In this document: positions 55,575-64,000 of the stretch, piece after piece
How the letters are laid out: each line of letters opens with the position of its first letter
Position numbering within the stretch: position 1 is the stretch's first letter
NCBI GenBank assembly: GCA_964460115.1
Contig: CAYWPR010000030.1
Coordinates: forward strand, 1 to 64,000
DNA length: 64,000 bases
Origin: JAEUJZ01 sp964460115
GTDB lineage: Bacteria > Myxococcota_A > Polyangia > Palsa-1104 > JAEUJZ01
Reading direction: 5' to 3'
Notes under the pieces: model-generated
Database searches by the model: none
What the model was told of the DNA's origin: nothing
Seen by the model: the letters and a program-made list of their open reading frames with translations, nothing else
Made by a program: the position numbers and the translations under genes

Positions 55575-57593
55575 CTACTGGGGGCCGCCTGCGGTCGGCA
55601 GCGTAGTACGCAATGGCAGGGGGGGCGTGCCCGACAGATAAAGCCGCGGGCGCTCCTCGGGCGCCACTTCATCAAAATAACTACGAATGATCTCGAGGGT
55701 CGTGGGCGCGGCCACGTGTCCCCCTAGACCGCCGTGCTCGATAAGTACGGCCACTGCAATACGCGCGTGGCGCGACGGCGAGAAGCCAACGAACCAGGCA
55801 TGATCATTGGTCGTATCCCAGCCCGCGGCCTCGCCGCGATGGTTTTTACGCACCTGGGCCGTGCCGCTTTTTCCAGCGATATCCAAACCAGAGGCCGAGG
55901 CGCTGCTGGCCGTGCCTTTGGGATCGGCCAGCACGTCCACCAAGGCGCGGCGCATCCGCTCCAAAGAATCGGCCGAGGCCGGAATCAGCCCGCGCAACAC
56001 CGGTTGATATTGCTCGACGAGCTCGCCCGAAGGCTTTTCAATGCGCTCGACGAGCATCGGCTTGTACAGCCGACCGCCGTTGCCAAGCGCGGCGTAGGCC
56101 AATGCCAGTTGCAGCACACTGCTGCGCACCGCCCCTTGACCAAGAGCGGTATTTAAGGCGTAGCCGCCGCGAAAACCACCGTTGCGCTTGTAATAGTCCA
56201 GCGTGGGCATAAACCCGCTGGCCTCGCCTAGACCCAGGTCCGGCTTTTCTCCGAAGCCAAAAGCGTTGGCCATTTGCGCCATGCGCTCGAGCCCGACTTT
56301 TTCGGCAAGGTGGTAAAAGTAGACGTTGCAGGACTGCGCAATCGCTTCTTCCATGTTCACCGGGCCGTGCACTTTCATGCAGTGAAAGACGTGCCGTCCA
56401 AGCTCATAGCGCCCGTGGCAGGGCACTCGCAGATTGGGATCGACCAGGTGTTCTTCCATCGCCGCCAGCGCCGGAACGATTTTAAAGGTCGAGCCCGGGT
56501 AGTAGCTTTCGCGTAGCGCTTTGTCGAGCAGCGGATGATAGGGATCGCTGGCCAAACGTTGGGCCTCGGCGCGGGTCAGTCGGCCAGTCAGCAGATTGGG
56601 GTCCGGGCTGGGATAAGAAGCCGCGGCCAAAATCTTTCCTGTATCGGCTTCCACCACCACCGCAGCCGCAGAGTGATGCTTGCTCAGCGCACGCTCGACG
56701 CGCTCTTGCAGTTCCAGATCGATGGTCAAAATCGCGTGATTGCCGGGCACTGGCTCACGCTTGAGGTCGGGCGGCAAGAGCCGCGACAGTTCGCCCATCT
56801 CCTGATCGCTTTTTTTGCGGCCATAGGCATCGACAACCTGCTTTTCATAACCCGGCAGGCCGCGCAGCGATGATTCAAGCAGGCGCTCGACGCCGGAACG
56901 GCCGACGTACTCGCCGTTTTTGTAACCATGGCGCAGATCCTCAGGGCCCGCCTGATTCAAATAACCAAGCAGATGCGCCGCCAGCATCTGATGCGGATAA
57001 AAGCGATGCGCGCGCGCCACCAAGTCGACGCCGTGCAATTCCTGTTTTTCAGATTCCAGCAAAGCCATCTGATCGCGCGTGATGTGCTCGGCGACTAGAA
57101 TCATCTGGCTGCGTTCTTTGCCCTGGCGGCGCGTGGCGATGCGCTGTTCCAGCGCCGTAAATTGCTCATCGCTAAGCTCTAGATAGCGGCGCAGCCGAGA
57201 AAGCACTTGAGCACTGACAAATTGCGGAGTGACATAGACGCTGTACGCCGGATGGTTTTCGACGAGCACGCGCCCGCGCCGATCGCGAATCTGACCACGC
57301 ACCGCCGGCCAGTCGCGCTCTTTGATGAAGTTATTGGCGCTTTTTTGGTAGTACGCTTCGCCTTGATAGACCTGCAAATAGACCAATCGAGCGGCGAGGA
57401 GCAAAAAGATTCCCACCACCACGACCATGGCCCAGCGCAAAGTGCCATCTCGGCCGGTGGGCGCGGGCCGGTTTATGGCCCGGCCGGAATCCGCCGGAGT
57501 CAGCGGATCGGCGATGCCGCCGGGCAATGTGCCGACGGGTAGACTGAGCCGCTCATCGAAGCGCAATCTACCGCTTCGCGTCCGCGCGCCCAT
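55575..57593 (-). CDS. mrdA: Penicillin-binding protein 2
   Basis: A 672-residue peptidoglycan transpeptidase of the elongasome. A 50-residue N-terminal tail precedes the membrane anchor (about 54-72). The N-terminal domain leads to a transpeptidase with S368 in PGSTFK, SCN in the SCNVYFYHLAEKVG helix and KSGTAQV. It overlaps mreD by 26 bp, the typical mreBCD-mrdA order. No rodA follows; a convergent gene lies 2 bp beyond. Confidence 0.95.
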   Translation of the reverse strand: MGARTRSGRLRFDERLSLPVGTLPGGIADPLTPADSGRAINRPAPTGRDGTLRWAMVVVVGIFLLLAARLVYLQVYQGEAYYQKSANNFIKERDWPAVRGQIRDRRGRVLVENHPAYSVYVTPQFVSAQVLSRLRRYLELSDEQFTALEQRIATRRQGKERSQMILVAEHITRDQMALLESEKQELHGVDLVARAHRFYPHQMLAAHLLGYLNQAGPEDLRHGYKNGEYVGRSGVERLLESSLRGLPGYEKQVVDAYGRKKSDQEMGELSRLLPPDLKREPVPGNHAILTIDLELQERVERALSKHHSAAAVVVEADTGKILAAASYPSPDPNLLTGRLTRAEAQRLASDPYHPLLDKALRESYYPGSTFKIVPALAAMEEHLVDPNLRVPCHGRYELGRHVFHCMKVHGPVNMEEAIAQSCNVYFYHLAEKVGLERMAQMANAFGFGEKPDLGLGEASGFMPTLDYYKRNGGFRGGYALNTALGQGAVRSSVLQLALAYAALGNGGRLYKPMLVERIEKPSGELVEQYQPVLRGLIPASADSLERMRRALVDVLADPKGTASSASASGLDIAGKSGTAQVRKNHRGEAAGWDTTNDHAWFVGFSPSRHARIAVAVLIEHGGLGGHVAAPTTLEIIRSYFDEVAPEERPRLYLSGTPPLPLRTTLPTAGGPQ

Positions 57594-58143
57594 AAGAAAG
57601 CCCTCCGCGCTGCGTGCGCGGATCGCGCCACAGCCAGTTGTCTAGTTGGGTCAGAACCGCGAAACACAAGGGCGCGCAAATGCCGCTAAAAAGTGCCGTC
57701 CCGACGGCATTGCGCACCCCGCTCGGGCTTCCTGCAAGCGCAAAGCCCACGTGCAAGAGCCACATCGACAAGTGAAACAGCAAGGTGCAGAGCACGGCGA
57801 CTCCGACAATCGCCCAGGTGCCGCGCACCATCAGCCGATTGGACAAAGCGCGCAAGCCAAGCAGCCACAATGTGCAAGTCAGCGCCCGCAGACCGCGCGG
57901 GGTGCCGCCCACCAAATCCATCAAATAGCCCAGCGCCGCGCCCAGTCCCGCCATCGATTCGGGATGGGCATCGCGCAGCATGGCGGCCGGTCCACCGATC
58001 AAACGGCAGTGCAAGCCGGTATACAGCACGACCAGAAAGCCCAAGTCCGGAACCGGTCCGCTCCACAGCGCGGCCAGCGCCGTGCTGACAATCATTCCCA
58101 AATAGGCCAAACAGACAAGGCCAATGGCGCGAGCCCAGGTCAT
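57568..58143 (-). CDS. mreD: Rod shape-determining protein MreD
   Basis: A 191-residue membrane protein with about five hydrophobic segments, sitting between mreC and mrdA. Its start overlaps mreC by 4 bp (ATGA) and its end overlaps mrdA by 26 bp. Sequence is weakly conserved in this family, so the call rests mainly on position and hydrophobicity. The basic C-terminus is cytoplasmic. Confidence 0.85.
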   Translation of the reverse strand: MTWARAIGLVCLAYLGMIVSTALAALWSGPVPDLGFLVVLYTGLHCRLIGGPAAMLRDAHPESMAGLGAALGYLMDLVGGTPRGLRALTCTLWLLGLRALSNRLMVRGTWAIVGVAVLCTLLFHLSMWLLHVGFALAGSPSGVRNAVGTALFSGICAPLCFAVLTQLDNWLWRDPRTQRGGLSYGRADAKR

Positions 58144-59036
58144 CGCGGCACTCCAAGACCGCGTATCGGCTCACTCGGACGCTTGCCGACATCCGGATCG
58201 GGCGGCGGCGGCGGCGATAACACCACCAGGACCTCGCGCAGTTTGCCGAAATCAACCAGGGGTTCGACTTCGACTTCCTGATACAGGCTGGTATCGGGCT
58301 TGCGCAGCCGAACGACTCGGCCCACTGGAATGTCGCGCGGAAACAGCCCGCCCAGCCCCGAAGTCAGTACCAAATCCCCCACTTGCACGTCGTCCTTTTG
58401 AACGACATATTCGACGCGGCAGAGGTAGCTATTTTCCGAGGCAACCCCTTTTAGCACGCCGCGCCCGCCGGTGCGCGGCAGCACCACATCAATCGACGAA
58501 CGTGGATCGGTGGCCAATTGCACATCGGCAAATGGCCCCACAAGACGCGAAATTCGTCCAATCACGCCGCTTGGCGAAAGCACCGGAAGTCCGGGCCGTA
58601 TATCCGGAGAAGTCGCCATATCGATGCGAACCCGCAGCACGCGAAATTGCCGCGAAGTCTCAACGCCGATGACTTGCGCGGCCAGCGTGTCGGCGTGAAT
58701 CTGAGTGCGCAGTTCTAAAAGCCGCTCCAATCGCTCTGTACGAGTGGCCAACGCCGACAGACTGGCAAGCTGGGCGCGCAGTGCGGCATTTTCCGCAGCC
58801 AGGCGCTCGTTGTCGCGTTTGACGTGCGCCAAAAAAACATAGTGCGACCAGGCATCGGTGATGTGCTGGCCGGTGTGCACAAAGAGCTCTTGCAAGGGCG
58901 CGGTGACGCGCACGACCAGTCGATCCAGCGGATTCATTCGCTCTGGGGCTTTGATGCTGGAACGCAAAAGGACGGCTGGCACCGCCAGAAGCAGCGCCGT
59001 CAGAAGCAACCGCCGCGTACGCCGAGATGGGACCAT
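58140..59036 (-). CDS. mreC: Rod shape-determining protein MreC
   Basis: A 298-residue bitopic protein. One membrane segment lies near the N-terminus (about 9-25), followed by a coiled coil (VKRDNERLAAENAALRAQLA) and two beta-barrel-like domains (for example VLSPSGVIGRISRL and GDLVLTSGLGGLFPRDIPVG). It links MreB filaments to the periplasmic synthases. It is 12 bp after mreB. Confidence 0.93.
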   Translation of the reverse strand: MVPSRRTRRLLLTALLLAVPAVLLRSSIKAPERMNPLDRLVVRVTAPLQELFVHTGQHITDAWSHYVFLAHVKRDNERLAAENAALRAQLASLSALATRTERLERLLELRTQIHADTLAAQVIGVETSRQFRVLRVRIDMATSPDIRPGLPVLSPSGVIGRISRLVGPFADVQLATDPRSSIDVVLPRTGGRGVLKGVASENSYLCRVEYVVQKDDVQVGDLVLTSGLGGLFPRDIPVGRVVRLRKPDTSLYQEVEVEPLVDFGKLREVLVVLSPPPPPDPDVGKRPSEPIRGLGVPR

Positions 59037-59048
59037 GGGATCCCGCCT

Positions 59049-60083
59049 TTATTGCACAGTGACTTCTCGCAGCAGGCGAAGTTCGTCAAGCGCCATTCCC
59101 GACCCCAAAACCACTGCCAACTGAGGGGTTTCCGCCACCATCACAGGAAGGCCGGTTTCTTCACGCAGTAGCACATCAAGGTTGCGTAGCTGCGAACCAC
59201 CGCCGGAAAGCACGATGCCTTTATCGACGATGTCGGCGGAGAGTTCGGGCGGGGTGCGTTCTAGAACTACGCGCACAGCCTCGACGATGGCATTGACTGG
59301 CTCGCCCAGCGCATCGCGAATTTCATCGGAATTGATGGTCAAGGTCTTCGGCACACCAGCGACGAGGTCGCGGCCCTTGACCTCCATAGTCAGCACATCA
59401 TCGAGGGGATAGGCGGAACCAATCTGCTTTTTGATCTCCTCGGCCATGCGCTCGCCGATAAGCAGGTTGTACTTGCGCTTGATGTGCTGAACGATGGCCT
59501 CGTCCATCTTGTCGCCACCGACGCGAATCGACTTGCTGACGACAATGCCGGCCAGCGAGATGACCGCCACTTCGGTAGTACCGCCGCCGATATCGACGAT
59601 CATATTTCCCGACGGCTCGGTGATCGGTAGGCCGGCGCCGATCGCTGCCGCCATCGGCTCCTCGATTAGATAGACTTCGCGAGCTCCGGCGGCCAGCGCC
59701 GAATCGCGCACGGCACGTTTTTCAACTTCGGTAATTCCCGAAGGGACACAGACGATGATGCGCGGCTTGACCAGGGTTCGCCGATTGTGCGCGCGCATAA
59801 TGAAATAGCGCAGCATCGCTTCAGTGACTTCGAAATCGGCGATCACGCCGTCTTTCATCGGCCGTACAGCCACGATGTTTCCGGGCGTACGACCGAGCAT
59901 CTCCTTGGCTTCTCGTCCGACGGCGAGGACCTTTTTACTGCCGGCTGAACTGCGCTGCACCGCGACCACGGAAGGTTCGTTGGAGACGATGCCCCGTCCT
60001 TTGACGAACGTGAGCGTCGTAGCGGTGCCCAGGTCGATCGCCAAATCATTCGAAAAAAGACCATATACCCAGTCAAAGAGCAT
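59049..60083 (-). CDS. mreB: Rod shape-determining actin homologue MreB
   Basis: A 344-residue bacterial actin that guides elongation. The start at 60083 (ATG, MLFDWVYGLFSND) matches the family's usual N-terminus; a GTG 9 nt earlier (60092) is also possible. The nucleotide-binding motifs are clear: DLGTATTLTFVKG, then VVDIGGGTTEVAVI-like MIVDIGGGTTEVAVISLAG, and GIVLSGGGSQLR. It opens the mreBCD-mrdA operon and is divergent from the membrane/coiled-coil gene at 60165. Confidence 0.97.
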   Translation of the reverse strand: MLFDWVYGLFSNDLAIDLGTATTLTFVKGRGIVSNEPSVVAVQRSSAGSKKVLAVGREAKEMLGRTPGNIVAVRPMKDGVIADFEVTEAMLRYFIMRAHNRRTLVKPRIIVCVPSGITEVEKRAVRDSALAAGAREVYLIEEPMAAAIGAGLPITEPSGNMIVDIGGGTTEVAVISLAGIVVSKSIRVGGDKMDEAIVQHIKRKYNLLIGERMAEEIKKQIGSAYPLDDVLTMEVKGRDLVAGVPKTLTINSDEIRDALGEPVNAIVEAVRVVLERTPPELSADIVDKGIVLSGGGSQLRNLDVLLREETGLPVMVAETPQLAVVLGSGMALDELRLLREVTVQ

Positions 60084-60164
60084 GTGGGACACGTAGCATA
60101 AGGGAACCCGCTACTTCAAGGGGTGCCGCTAGACCTAGACCCAGGAATATGCGTTGATCGAATT

Positions 60165-61283
60165 ATGAAGAAGACTCTGGCGATCGCTTCCCATGGGGCA
60201 TTTCAAGTCACCGTACTGCGCACGACGCTAGCCGGAGGTCTGCTCGGCCTTCTGCACTGCTACGTCGGTGTCACCTCGGGTTATTTGGCCGAGGTGTCCG
60301 GCCTGCGCGGAAGCTGGGCCTGGCTTTATGGAGCCGCCGCCGTGGCCATGCTGGGCTCGGCCGCCGTACCGCCGCGCAGCACCGGCCAGCGGGCATGGCT
60401 TTTAGGGTGCAGTGTGCTTGGCGCTTTGGCCACCGGCCTAGGCGCGCGCTATGGCTTTAGCAATGAATGCTGGGCGCAATTTTGCGGACTCGGATTGGCG
60501 CTGGCTTTGTCTCTGCATCTTTTGCAAGGACTAGGTCGCGGCGCGGCGGCGCTGATGCTTCTGTTTGGAACGGCCGCTACCGTTGGGGCACAACGCTTGC
60601 CGGCAGCGCTTGGGGCGCAGGACGCCTTTTTGGCGCTGCCGCCGGCTTTGGGGGCCCTTTTAAGCGGCATCGGCATGGGATTTGTCGTCGGTAGTTCAAC
60701 GATTGCGCGCCACCTGCGCCTAGTCCCAAGCACGCGGCTGGACAAAGATCTGCGCGGTTTGATGTCGACGGCGCGCACGGAAGATGAACTTGCGAAACTC
60801 ATTGCACAGGCCGTGACCTCTTATCAGCAGGCGGCCGAATGTTTGGATGCGCATCCCCAAGCCCGCGATGCCGCCGAGGATCTGGTGAAAAAGATCGCTC
60901 GCTTTGGCAAAAAGTGGCAGGACATCGAAGCGCAGGTGAAAAAAGGCGATCGTGAGCAGATCGAGCAACGCTGGAGCGAGCTGACGCAGCGCCGCGACCA
61001 AGCGACGGATGAAAACGTGCGCGTGGAATATGAGCGGGCGCTCTTGGCGCTTAGCGAGCAGAAGACCTCTCTGAATGAGATTGAAAAAGGTCGGCAGCGG
61101 GCCATTGCGCGGCTGCATCACCAGGTGGCGACGATCGAGCGGCTGCGTTTGGCGGCGTTGCGCCATCGCTCTGTGGGGGTCTCGAAACTGGGCGAGGAAT
61201 TGCGGGCCGTCGTCGAAGAGCTCAATCAAGCCGGGCAAGAACTAGACACCGCGGCCGAAGTTCTGGCCGAAGTGCCCAATTAG
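60165..61283 (+). CDS. Membrane protein with long cytoplasmic coiled coil
   Basis: A 372-residue protein from ATG 60165. Several hydrophobic segments fill the first half (about 30-180), followed by a charged helical region (about 200-372) rich in Glu, Arg and Ala with heptad-like pattern (RDQATDENVRVEYERALLAL; AIARLHHQVATIERLRL). I recognise no family. It is divergent from mreB across 81 bp, so a role near the cell-shape machinery is possible but not shown. Confidence 0.75.
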   Translation: MKKTLAIASHGAFQVTVLRTTLAGGLLGLLHCYVGVTSGYLAEVSGLRGSWAWLYGAAAVAMLGSAAVPPRSTGQRAWLLGCSVLGALATGLGARYGFSNECWAQFCGLGLALALSLHLLQGLGRGAAALMLLFGTAATVGAQRLPAALGAQDAFLALPPALGALLSGIGMGFVVGSSTIARHLRLVPSTRLDKDLRGLMSTARTEDELAKLIAQAVTSYQQAAECLDAHPQARDAAEDLVKKIARFGKKWQDIEAQVKKGDREQIEQRWSELTQRRDQATDENVRVEYERALLALSEQKTSLNEIEKGRQRAIARLHHQVATIERLRLAALRHRSVGVSKLGEELRAVVEELNQAGQELDTAAEVLAEVPN

Positions 61284-61300
61284 ACGGGCGCCTCGGGCAC

Positions 61301-62023
61301 CTAATGCGCTGTCGAGTGGCGCAATATGGTGTAGAGGATCTTGGCGCTGGCGGAAAGGCTGCTTTTTACGGTGGCCGAGATCTTCGACTCGCCGCCTTGC
61401 CGCCGACGATAGCGCACCGGCACTTCCACAATGCGCAAGCCGCGCCGAACGGCTTTGACCTGCATCTCAACCGTCCAGCCATTGCCAGTATCGGTCATTC
61501 CCAGCGCGCACAGCGCCGGATAACGGATGGCGCGAAAGGGACCAAGGTCTGTGTACCGCTGCCCATAAAAAGCGCGTATGAGCCCGGTGGCCACGGCATT
61601 GCTGACCCGCTGGGTCGGTTGTAAGGCCCCGGGCTCGACAATGCCCAGGGTGCGCGAGCCCACCGCCAAATCCGCCCCATGTTCTAGCGCGTCGAGCAAA
61701 CGCTCTAAATCCGCGGGATCATCTGCGCCGTCGGCGTCTAAAAAAACCACGCAATTTGGTGGCGATGGCTGCCTGGCCAAAAAAACCAGGCCGCGCTGGC
61801 ACGCCGCGCCATAACCGCGCTCGGGTTCGCGCAGAACTACGGCCCCTGCCGCCTCGGCCTGCGCTCGAGTGGCGTCGTTTGAGCCATTGTCGATGACGAC
61901 CAAATGGCGCAGCGGCAATTCGGTGGCGCGCAGTCCGCGCAATACATCGCCAATGGTCGCCTCTTCATTTAGGGCGGGAATGAGCACATCGACGATCCAT
62001 TGAGAATTTGGCCCCTTACGCAT
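61301..62023 (-). CDS. Family 2 glycosyltransferase, dolichyl-phosphate-sugar synthase-like
   Basis: A 240-residue glycosyltransferase. It has VLIPALNEEATIG, DNGSNDAT, the DADGADDP metal/nucleotide motif, and the GNGWTVEMQVKAVRRGLRI stretch with VPVRYRRRQGGESKIS, typical of polyprenyl-phosphate mannosyl/glucosyl transferases. No C-terminal membrane anchor. It overlaps the DUF155 gene by 8 bp, so they are co-translated. Confidence 0.87.
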   Translation of the reverse strand: MRKGPNSQWIVDVLIPALNEEATIGDVLRGLRATELPLRHLVVIDNGSNDATRAQAEAAGAVVLREPERGYGAACQRGLVFLARQPSPPNCVVFLDADGADDPADLERLLDALEHGADLAVGSRTLGIVEPGALQPTQRVSNAVATGLIRAFYGQRYTDLGPFRAIRYPALCALGMTDTGNGWTVEMQVKAVRRGLRIVEVPVRYRRRQGGESKISATVKSSLSASAKILYTILRHSTAH

Positions 62024-62900
62024 GCCCGCTTCCGCCGCTCAATATCTGCCACAGCATCAATAGAACTTCAAAAAGGATAAGCAGTACGACCGTGATTTCC
62101 AACCGCTTGGTGCTGCGATACTGCGACAGATCCACGAGCAAAACCAAAGTGTCCTGAATCATGCGCAATTTGGCTTCTAGGGCGCGAAAGCGATCATCGA
62201 TTTCAAGCTCTTCGCGCAAGCGGTTATACAAAATGTCCAGGTCCTGATCTTCCCAGGTCGCATCGGGTTTATCGAACAGGGCCATCGTTGAAATGACCCC
62301 GTTTTTGGTTTCCATACAGGACCCGATGAACTTGATCACGTCATCGACGCGCCCTGGCAAGCGGCCTTCAGCGCGCAAACTGGCGGTAATGGCATCGCTG
62401 CGCCGCAGGATCTCTTGCACATCCTCGTCGTAGTAGTCCATGGCCACTGACTGAGCCAAAAGCAAACTGATCAGCTTTAAGGCGGGCAGCGTTGGCTCGT
62501 GCAAAATCACGCGGTCGAATTTGACCTGACTTGGGGCGCCGGGCGCGACTTCTATCAGGTAATCTTCGGTAAGCGGCGGATGCGGTTCGGGGCTTAGGCG
62601 GGCGCTAATCGCTCGAATGATCGCCTCGCGCTCGTCGCTATCTAGGCCGATGAGTACCGCCGATCCGAAGTCAAACAGCACGGCCAGTCGCGGCGTTCGC
62701 GCCCCTGGCGAGAGCCGCACCACCAGACAGTCCTTGTCGAGCTGTACGTCGCCACTTTGAAACACCGTGGACAGCTCGCGCAGACGAAAAGTTGTCGCAA
62801 ACGCATACGCGCGAACCGGCAGAGTTCCCAAAGCGGAATCGAGCTTGGGCTGCGGCCCAGTAGTTGGACCAGTCTTTTGAGAAGACTCCGTGAGATGCAT
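62016..62900 (-). CDS. RMD1/DUF155-family protein
   Basis: A 294-residue protein with the DUF155 (RMD1/YagE) pattern: an N-terminal beta domain (LAVLFDFGSAVLIGLDSDE), a long helix pair (ALKLISLLLAQSVAMDYYDE), and WEDQDLDILYNRLREELEID, followed by a C-terminal membrane segment (LEITVVLLILFEVLLMLWQIL). Bacterial function is not established; the yeast homologue affects meiotic division or mitochondria. Upstream gene of the overlapping pair. Confidence 0.82.
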   Translation of the reverse strand: MHLTESSQKTGPTTGPQPKLDSALGTLPVRAYAFATTFRLRELSTVFQSGDVQLDKDCLVVRLSPGARTPRLAVLFDFGSAVLIGLDSDEREAIIRAISARLSPEPHPPLTEDYLIEVAPGAPSQVKFDRVILHEPTLPALKLISLLLAQSVAMDYYDEDVQEILRRSDAITASLRAEGRLPGRVDDVIKFIGSCMETKNGVISTMALFDKPDATWEDQDLDILYNRLREELEIDDRFRALEAKLRMIQDTLVLLVDLSQYRSTKRLEITVVLLILFEVLLMLWQILSGGSGHA

Positions 62901-63008
62901 CGCCTGAGTTCAGCAAATCACAAGGCCGTACAAACTGCAATTACGTGAAATAATCTATGTAACTTCACATTCATCTCTCATATTTCTATTCAAGTTATTA
63001 TTGGATTG

Positions 63009-64000
63009 ATGCATACAAATTACTTTGCCAAGCCGCGGCTTCAGGCTGTGCTTATCGCAGGGACCCTCAGCATCGCAGGAACGCTGCTGAGCGGCTCCGG
63101 GCTCGCCAAAAAACTTCGGCGAGTGGACGACGAGTCGCGCGTCCGTCCGATTGAACTGCGTGAAATGGCGCAAAAACTGATCAGCGGAGATCTAGCGACG
63201 CGGTCGCCCGGCACTTTGGGAGACAAACAAGCGCGCTACTTGATTGCTGCGCAAATGCTGGCGATGCATCTGCAGCCGGGATTGCCGCCGACGGATGACA
63301 AAGAATTATCCGGATTTTTACAACCGCTGCCGCTTTTCGGGGTGCGAACGCGAATTGCGCTCGGGGGTATACCGCTTTGGAAATCCACGGCAGCGACGGT
63401 TCCAGTGCAAGTTGGCAGTGCGCTGTCGGACGTTTTGCTGCTGGCTGGGGCACCGCAGCCGACTTTGGCGCTGCGCGAGGCTGAAGTGGTTTTTGTCGGT
63501 TATGGTCTTTCGGCACCGACGCTACGCTGGGACGATTACAAAGACACAAATGTGAGCGGCAAAGTCGTACTGATTCTGGATGGCGAGCCGCCGGGGGCGC
63601 GCCCATCACCAACCAGTCAGGAGCATCCCTATCAAAGCCGATGGCCGCATAAGTTTGCGCAAGCGGCCAAAAAGGGGGCGGCGGGGGCGCTGATCATTCA
63701 TTTCGACAAGGAACAGGGTGCGTCTCATTCAAATCTTGATGAATTACAAGCAGTCTATGGCAATGGCAACGAATACCTGCTGGACCGCGATGTACAGCCA
63801 AACGACGAGACTTTAAGAATTTACGGATTCATGAACGCGGATGCGGCGCGTCGAGTTTTGCAAGCGGCGCATTTGGAACTGGATGATCTGCGCCGTGCTG
63901 CCGAGGAGCGCGATTTTCGGCCGGTACGACCGCGTCTAAAAGTCGATATGGCGATCGCCAATGACATACGCCCCATCGAAAGCGCCAACATCGTGGGCGT
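63009..64000 (+). CDS. M28-type aminopeptidase with PA domain (partial)
   Basis: The open frame runs from ATG 63009 off the window edge, 330 codons seen. It starts with a hydrophobic signal sequence, then a helix pair EMAQKLISGDLATRSPG that matches the M28 fold entry, a PA domain (VVFVGYGLSAP; GKVVLILDGEPPG; AAKKGAAGALIIHFD) and reaches ESANIVG, where the M28 core would begin. The zinc-binding residues lie outside the window, so catalytic status is unknown. Divergent from the DUF155 gene across 108 bp of AT-rich sequence. Confidence 0.8.
   Translation, partial: MHTNYFAKPRLQAVLIAGTLSIAGTLLSGSGLAKKLRRVDDESRVRPIELREMAQKLISGDLATRSPGTLGDKQARYLIAAQMLAMHLQPGLPPTDDKELSGFLQPLPLFGVRTRIALGGIPLWKSTAATVPVQVGSALSDVLLLAGAPQPTLALREAEVVFVGYGLSAPTLRWDDYKDTNVSGKVVLILDGEPPGARPSPTSQEHPYQSRWPHKFAQAAKKGAAGALIIHFDKEQGASHSNLDELQAVYGNGNEYLLDRDVQPNDETLRIYGFMNADAARRVLQAAHLELDDLRRAAEERDFRPVRPRLKVDMAIANDIRPIESANIVG

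Overview
The window looks like ordinary chromosome from a myxobacterium-like Gram-negative (Myxococcota, formerly Deltaproteobacteria), rich in G+C and densely coded. The evidence is a protein with a MYXO-CTERM-like tail (Cys, membrane segment, Arg cluster) beside an outer-membrane barrel, Hanks-type kinases with a membrane segment and PEGA-like C-terminal repeats, an OmpA protein with thrombospondin type 3 repeats, an ATP synthase c subunit with a cleavable-looking leader, and an isolated type III secretion ATPase/stator pair. No rRNA, tRNA, prophage, insertion sequence or CRISPR was recognised.

Layout. 0.1-5.6 kb: OmpR-type two-component pair, an orphan protein, a dicarboxylate-type symporter and an ABC ATPase. 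5.7-15.9 kb: a zinc metallopeptidase followed 9 bp later by DNA polymerase I, a TIM-barrel protein, an OmpA/TSP3 protein, an AmpG-like transporter, a large palindromic element and a lipoprotein. 16.1-23.4 kb: FAD oxidoreductase, glycosyltransferase and methyltransferase (a likely surface-glycan operon), then sctL-sctN and ftsH. 23.4-23.8 kb: a 47-bp tandem repeat array. 23.9-30.7 kb: a PEGA pseudokinase, a PafA-like phosphatase and two oligopeptide ABC ATPases. 30.9-37.7 kb: PspA, an ECF sigma factor with a zinc-finger anti-sigma, a YtfJ-like protein, a small ATP-dependent DNA ligase and a large PEGA kinase. 38.0-41.7 kb: an unusual four-gene run (DUF2007 protein, shortened PPDK-like protein, P-loop NTPase resembling half a helicase, PP2C phosphatase). 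41.9-46.6 kb: MYXO-CTERM-like protein plus barrel, HtrA protease and a DnaQ-like exonuclease. 46.7-48.7 kb: atpZ-atpI-atpB-atpE. 48.7-55.6 kb: VWA-FHA protein and kinase, exonuclease III, DedA, CutA and a membrane protein. 55.6-60.1 kb: mreB-mreC-mreD-mrdA. The rest: a membrane/coiled-coil protein, a glycosyltransferase, a DUF155 protein and the start of an M28-type peptidase cut by the window edge.

How it fits together: cell-envelope construction (mreBCD/PBP2, OmpA, AmpG-like, glycan operon), envelope stress (HtrA, FtsH, PspA, ECF/anti-sigma), Ser/Thr phosphosignalling (two active-looking kinases, one pseudokinase, PP2C, FHA) and core DNA metabolism (PolA, Xth, ligase, DnaQ-like) are interleaved. 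The most unusual items are the 47-bp dyad array after ftsH, the four-gene PPDK-like/PP2C run, the structured palindrome at 15.45-15.58 kb, the orphan sctL-sctN pair, the sodium-type residues in the c subunit and the atp leader with its missing canonical start codon.
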